NCBI GenBank assembly: GCA_030690945.1
Contig: JAUYFM010000001.1
Span: 1 to 37,954, forward strand
Reading direction: 5' to 3'
DNA from: Smithellaceae bacterium
Lineage (GTDB): Bacteria; Desulfobacterota; Syntrophia; Syntrophales; Smithellaceae
Length of the DNA: 37,954 bases
The position numbers and the translations under genes are program-made. The notes beneath the pieces were generated by a model. It saw only the letters and a program-made list of their open reading frames with translations, was not told where the DNA came from and did not search any database. Of the stretch, positions 34,885 to 37,954 are shown piece after piece (the stretch's first letter is position 1; the number at the start of each line of letters is the position of its first letter).

Positions 34885-36105
34885 TTACTTTTTCTTTTCC
34901 AAATGAAACGCGTCATGAAGCACCATAACGGCCAATTCCGTATACTTTCTCTGGATTACACAGGATATTTTAATTTCCGACGTGCTGATCATCATGATAT
35001 TGATGCCTTCATCCGCCATGGTTTGGAACATTTTTGCCGCGACACCGGAATGACTGACCATCCCTACACCGATGATCGATACTTTCGCGACTTCATCGTC
35101 CACTTCCACTCTTTTTGCGCCAATTTCTTTGGCTGTCGCTTCAACAATCTTCTGTGCTTCTTTCATCTCCTTTTTTGACACGGTGAAAGTCAAATCCGTA
35201 TAACCTTGCGCACTGGCGTTTTGAATGATCATATCGACACTGATATTTCGTTCCGACAAAGGTGTAAATAAATTCGCCGCGATTCCCGGTTTATCCGGTA
35301 TATGAACAACCGTAATTTTCGCCTGATCACGATCATACGTGATTCCTGACAGTACTTCTCTCTCCATCTCTTTATCCTCCTTCGTTACAAGTGTTCCGCC
35401 TTCATCGGAAAAGGTTGATTTGACATAAACAGGCACATCATATTTTTTAGCCATTTCCACGGAACGGGGTTGCAAAACCTTCGCGCCGGTCATGGCCATT
35501 TCCAGCATCTCGTCGTAGGAAATTCTATCCAGCCTTCTGGCATTAGCGCAGATGTTGGGGTCGGTTGTATAAACGCCGTCCACATCCGTATATATGTCGC
35601 ATCGGTCGGCATTAAGCGCCGCAGCCAATGCCACCGCGCTGGTGTCTGAGCCGCCGCGACCCAGGGTGGTAATGTTATTATCATCGTCCACGCCTTGAAA
35701 TCCGGCAACGACAACAATGGTGCCTTTCTTTAGCTCTTTCTGGATGATATCCGTATCGATCATGGATATCCGCGCTTTCTGATAAGCCTTATCTGTCAAT
35801 ATCCTGACCTGAAAACCCAGAAAGGAGCGAGAAGGATATCCCATTGAATTCAGCGCAATAGACAGCAGGGTAATCGTCACCTGTTCCCCCGTTGAAATCA
35901 GCGAGTCATACTCTCTTTTATCGGGAGAATCAGCAGCGCTATTCGCCAGATCAATCAGCCTGTTTGTTTCTCCCGCCATCGCGGAGAGCACTACAATAAC
36001 GTCATGGCCTGCATTCTTCTCACGGATCGCCTTGGCTGCTACATTTTTTATCTTTTCAACATTCGCTACCGATGTTCCACCAAATTTCTGGACAACCAAT
36101 CCCAT
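34885..36105 (-). CDS. lysC: Aspartate kinase
   Basis: The monofunctional aspartokinase catalyses the first step of the Lys/Met/Thr/diaminopimelate pathway. The 406 residues carry the N-terminal KFGGTSV signature (7-13), the kinase domain to about 245 ([16 protein letters not shown] near 149) and two C-terminal ACT domains (about 265-405) for amino acid feedback. An ATG at 36105 has GGAGG nine bases upstream. It is 3 bases after tsaE. No lysine riboswitch precedes it, so control is probably allosteric. Confidence 0.97.
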   Translation of the reverse strand: MGLVVQKFGGTSVANVEKIKNVAAKAIREKNAGHDVIVVLSAMAGETNRLIDLANSAADSPDKREYDSLISTGEQVTITLLSIALNSMGYPSRSFLGFQVRILTDKAYQKARISMIDTDIIQKELKKGTIVVVAGFQGVDDDNNITTLGRGGSDTSAVALAAALNADRCDIYTDVDGVYTTDPNICANARRLDRISYDEMLEMAMTGAKVLQPRSVEMAKKYDVPVYVKSTFSDEGGTLVTKEDKEMEREVLSGITYDRDQAKITVVHIPDKPGIAANLFTPLSERNISVDMIIQNASAQGYTDLTFTVSKKEMKEAQKIVEATAKEIGAKRVEVDDEVAKVSIIGVGMVSHSGVAAKMFQTMADEGINIMMISTSEIKISCVIQRKYTELAVMVLHDAFHLEKKK

Positions 36106-36108
36106 AGT

Positions 36109-36594
36109 CTAACCCTCCCTCTTGATATCTTTCAATAAGTCCCGGACTCTTTTTTGAGGTCCGCTGATACTTATTATCCTTTTGTTTTCATCTACATACA
36201 TAAATTTAATCGATACGGCATCAGGCGGTAAGGCATTGGCGATTTTCTCCGCCCATTCAATGGCGACCACGCCTTTCCCCGACACATATTCATCATAACC
36301 CAAATCATCCAGTTCGCCTATTCGATTCAATCGATAAACATCAAAATGGTAAAACCGGTATCGCCCCGGATACTCATTAACCAGGGTAAAGGTCGGGCTG
36401 GTAATTGTATAATTTTCGCCAACACCGAGACCGCGCGCCAATCCGCCCGTAAAGCAGGTCTTGCCTGCGCCCAGTTCACCGGATAACGCGAAGATATCCC
36501 CTTCCCCAGCCTTTTCTCCAACAGCGAAACCTATTGCGAATGTTTGCTCGGCGCTTTCCGATTCTATTTCAACGAGAGCCGTTTTTTCTTTCAT
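36109..36594 (-). CDS. tsaE: tRNA t6A threonylcarbamoyl biosynthesis ATPase
   Basis: TsaE is the P-loop ATPase of the TsaBDE complex that makes N6-threonylcarbamoyladenosine at A37 of ANN-decoding tRNAs, and is usually essential. From ATG 36594 it has 161 residues, the usual size. Walker A G39-ELGAGKT-46, SPTFTLVNEY and the FYHFDVYR segment are family hallmarks, and VVAIEWAEKI follows. The frame also stays open up to a GTG at 36625-36627, but that codon belongs to the terminal repeat of the adjacent insertion sequence, so I reject it as the ancestral start. No clear ribosome site precedes 36594. The IS ends only 30 bases upstream, so the native promoter has probably been displaced. Confidence 0.93.
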   Translation of the reverse strand: MKEKTALVEIESESAEQTFAIGFAVGEKAGEGDIFALSGELGAGKTCFTGGLARGLGVGENYTITSPTFTLVNEYPGRYRFYHFDVYRLNRIGELDDLGYDEYVSGKGVVAIEWAEKIANALPPDAVSIKFMYVDENKRIISISGPQKRVRDLLKDIKREG

Positions 36595-36624
36595 TGGACT
36601 GTCTGTAAATTTATCATTTAATAA

Positions 36625-36642
36625 CACTACTGTCCGGAATAA
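36625..36642. repeat. IS terminal inverted repeat (tsaE side)
   Basis: CACTACTGTCCGGAATAA. It contains the transposase stop (TAG on minus, 36627-36629) and a fortuitous GTG in frame with tsaE. Confidence 0.93.
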
Positions 36643-37808
36643 TCTGTGAATAAGTTCAACTGGTTACTGTTTTTATCCATGTCACTTATGTAATCATAAA
36701 ATGTAAGTAGCTGAAACATGGATGCTCTTTCAAATAGCGAGATACTCAAAACCTGTAAAATTGTGTAGAGACTTTCCTGGAGATTCAGTCGTTTTTTGAT
36801 GATCGCCACGATCAGATAGACGGAAATGGCGATCCAGATCTGAATTTTCACGGCATTCTCCGAGGTACCGAAAAAGCTCTTGATGCGCAGGTGCTGCTTG
36901 ATCCATTTGAAGAAGAGTTCCACCTGCCATCGTTGTTTGTAAAGCTGGGCGATGGTGATGGCGGGCAGAAGAAAGTTGTTGGTCAGAAACACCAAGGTTT
37001 TGTTGGTCTCGGCGTCGTAATATCTCACCCGGCGGAGTTTGTCGGGATAATCCCCGGCTGACTTCACAACGGTCAGTAGGATGGATTGGTCGCACACAAC
37101 CCCTGTGGATTTGTCCACTGGATGGGAATAAAGCCTGCGACTCTTGAGATTGGACTTGGATCGGATCACGAAGAAAGCGGAGGCTTGGGTAACAGCATAG
37201 AGTCTGGAGAAATCCGTGTAGCCGCGATCCATGATATAGAAAGCGCCTGCTTCCAGAGGAATGATATCCAGAACGTTGACCTCGTGGAGTTTTCCGTCGG
37301 AGATGTGGATGAAGCTCGGGATATTGCCCCGCAGATCCAGCAGGGTATGAAGTCGGACGGCCCCCTTTGCTGTCCGGAAGTGTGCCCAGGGAAAAATGGA
37401 CAGGCACAGATCGATCGTCGTTGCATCCAGGGCGTAAACCGTGTTTTGAAGTTCCACGGCCAATGGTTCCTTCTGGTAGAGTTTCCTGGCGATGCCGATC
37501 AGATGATGGGCAAAATCGGCGTAGATGCGCCAGTCCCGCATCTCGTTCGCTTCCGCCAGAGTACTGCGGGAAACCTTGCTGCGGATGCCCATGTGATAGA
37601 GCTTGTTGTTTTGTGCCCGAAGGCAGGCTTCGATGTCCCGCAGGCTCTCTCGATACGTCAGTTGTGCAAAAGCCATAATGCGGAACTGATCCAGACAGGT
37701 GAAGTTCTTGACGCTGAAGTTGCCTTGGTACTTCTCCACGCAGCGCTGAAATGTTTTCAACGGCATGAAGTCCATGACTTGGGTAAATACAAGCGGGCCT
37801 GTATACAT
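36627..37808 (-). CDS. IS4-family transposase (DDE)
   Basis: A 393-residue transposase with an RNase H-like DDE core. Catalytic Asp128 is in YALDATTID, Asp194 in YIMDRGYTDF and Glu297 in the IS4 signature Y290-x2-R293-x3-E297-x6-K304. The N-terminal region (about 1-75, FSVKNFTCLDQFRIMAFAQLTYRESLRDIE) resembles the DUF4372 domain common in IS4 elements. I choose ATG 37808 because AAGGAG lies 5 bases upstream; the GTG at 37814 falls inside that ribosome site. The frame is uninterrupted, so the enzyme is probably active. Its stop codon lies within the terminal inverted repeat, two bases short of the element's end. Confidence 0.95.
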   Translation of the reverse strand: MYTGPLVFTQVMDFMPLKTFQRCVEKYQGNFSVKNFTCLDQFRIMAFAQLTYRESLRDIEACLRAQNNKLYHMGIRSKVSRSTLAEANEMRDWRIYADFAHHLIGIARKLYQKEPLAVELQNTVYALDATTIDLCLSIFPWAHFRTAKGAVRLHTLLDLRGNIPSFIHISDGKLHEVNVLDIIPLEAGAFYIMDRGYTDFSRLYAVTQASAFFVIRSKSNLKSRRLYSHPVDKSTGVVCDQSILLTVVKSAGDYPDKLRRVRYYDAETNKTLVFLTNNFLLPAITIAQLYKQRWQVELFFKWIKQHLRIKSFFGTSENAVKIQIWIAISVYLIVAIIKKRLNLQESLYTILQVLSISLFERASMFQLLTFYDYISDMDKNSNQLNLFTDYSGQ

Positions 37809-37815
37809 AAGCACT

Positions 37816-37842
37816 CCTTCCCTGAAATATTCTTCGGGAAGG
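37816..37842 (-). promoter_or_regulatory. Hairpin overlapping the transposase ribosome binding site
   Basis: CCTTCCC (minus strand, 37836-37842) is complementary to GGGAAGG (37816-37822), which includes most of the Shine-Dalgarno of the transposase. Loop of 13 bases. Folding would hide the ribosome site. Confidence 0.6.
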
Positions 37843-37936
37843 TTTACAGATTCCGCTATGCGTTTTCAAGTCGAAGACAAACATAAATTGCATCTTTCGT
37901 GAAATATGTTAACCTTTTACAAATCTTAATTGTCGG

Positions 37937-37954
37937 TTATTCCGGACAGTAGTG
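37937..37954. repeat. IS terminal inverted repeat (window edge)
   Basis: Exact reverse complement of 36625-36642. The window stops at its outer base. Confidence 0.92.

Larger units (their letters stand above)
36625..37954 (-). mobile_element. Complete IS4-family insertion sequence (about 1.33 kb)
   Basis: It is bounded by 18-bp perfect terminal inverted repeats: CACTACTGTCCGGAATAA at 36625-36642 and its complement at 37937-37954. One intact transposase gene fills it. The right repeat ends exactly at the last base of the window, so the target-site duplication cannot be checked. A sequence ending precisely at an IS boundary is typical of an assembly broken at a multicopy repeat. Confidence 0.93.

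Noticed and set aside
34885-36700. Lysine riboswitch ahead of lysC
   Set aside because: lysC follows tsaE after 3 bases and there is no leader space; the sequence upstream of tsaE is the IS.
36730-37893. A 387-codon open frame overlapping the transposase on the same strand, and a 266-codon frame on plus (37086-37886)
   Set aside because: They are out-of-frame shadows of the intact DDE transposase: no recognisable domains and low-complexity composition.
1-37954. CRISPR arrays, toxin-antitoxin pairs, prophage or defence genes
   Set aside because: No regularly spaced repeats, and no cas, phage structural or restriction-modification signatures seen on either strand.

Overview
The window reads as a chromosomal stretch of an anaerobic Gram-negative bacterium, most likely Desulfobacterota/'Deltaproteobacteria' and perhaps a Syntrophales-type syntroph. 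This is inferred from gene content and gene order, not from a database search. Pointers are a ferredoxin-linked indolepyruvate oxidoreductase (iorAB), a UPF0280/ApbE-like protein (a family mostly known from methanogens and strictly anaerobic proteobacteria), outer-membrane biogenesis genes (lnt, MltD-type lytic transglycosylase), and the run tig-clpP-clpX-lon. Genes are tightly packed and no gene-free stretch exceeds about 250 bases. Almost everything is core housekeeping. I see no CRISPR array, phage, toxin-antitoxin or recognisable defence island.

Layout. (1) 1-4108, plus strand: TPR membrane protein, iorA, iorB and a CbpA/DnaJ-like co-chaperone, closed by a clear terminator. (2) 4269-5445, minus strand: a PaaI-like thioesterase and a UPF0280 protein, among degenerate heptanucleotide repeats; the gap before dnaE holds two palindromic elements. 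(3) 5678-11549, minus strand: dtd, a DUF1285-like gene, guaB and dnaE, transcribed in that order as one tight operon. (4) 11792-21436, plus strand: a radical SAM protein, a small two-helix membrane protein, a pair of M16 peptidase-like proteins (one with an intact zinc site, one without), an M20 metallopeptidase, then phoH, a PgpH-type 7TM-HD phosphodiesterase and ybeY. (5) 21518-26932, minus strand: corC, lnt, prfB (with an RF2 programmed +1 frameshift) and mltD. phoH/ybeY and corC/lnt are neighbours in one operon in enterobacteria; here they form two converging units. (6) 27115-33411, minus strand: tRNA-Pro, tRNA-Leu, tig, clpP, clpX, lon, tRNA-Val and tRNA-Asp, i.e. the ribosome-associated chaperone and two ATP-dependent proteases. 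(7) 33621-36594: a small lytic transglycosylase on plus, converging on a minus-strand operon tsaE-lysC-comEA-like. (8) 36625-37954: a complete IS4-family insertion sequence with 18-bp perfect terminal inverted repeats. Its outer right end coincides with the end of the window.

How the parts work together. Regions 3 and 5 supply DNA replication, GTP synthesis, tRNA proofreading, translation termination and lipoprotein maturation. Region 6 supplies protein folding and turnover. The least understood block is 11792-16328, where four genes overlap or nearly abut. The clearest sequence-level surprises are the prfB frameshift, the IS inserted about 30 bases upstream of the tsaE start so that IS-derived transcription may drive an essential operon, a hairpin over the transposase ribosome binding site, and small repeat families in the 4.1-5.7 kb gaps. 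I do not find convincing evidence for a wholly new biological system.
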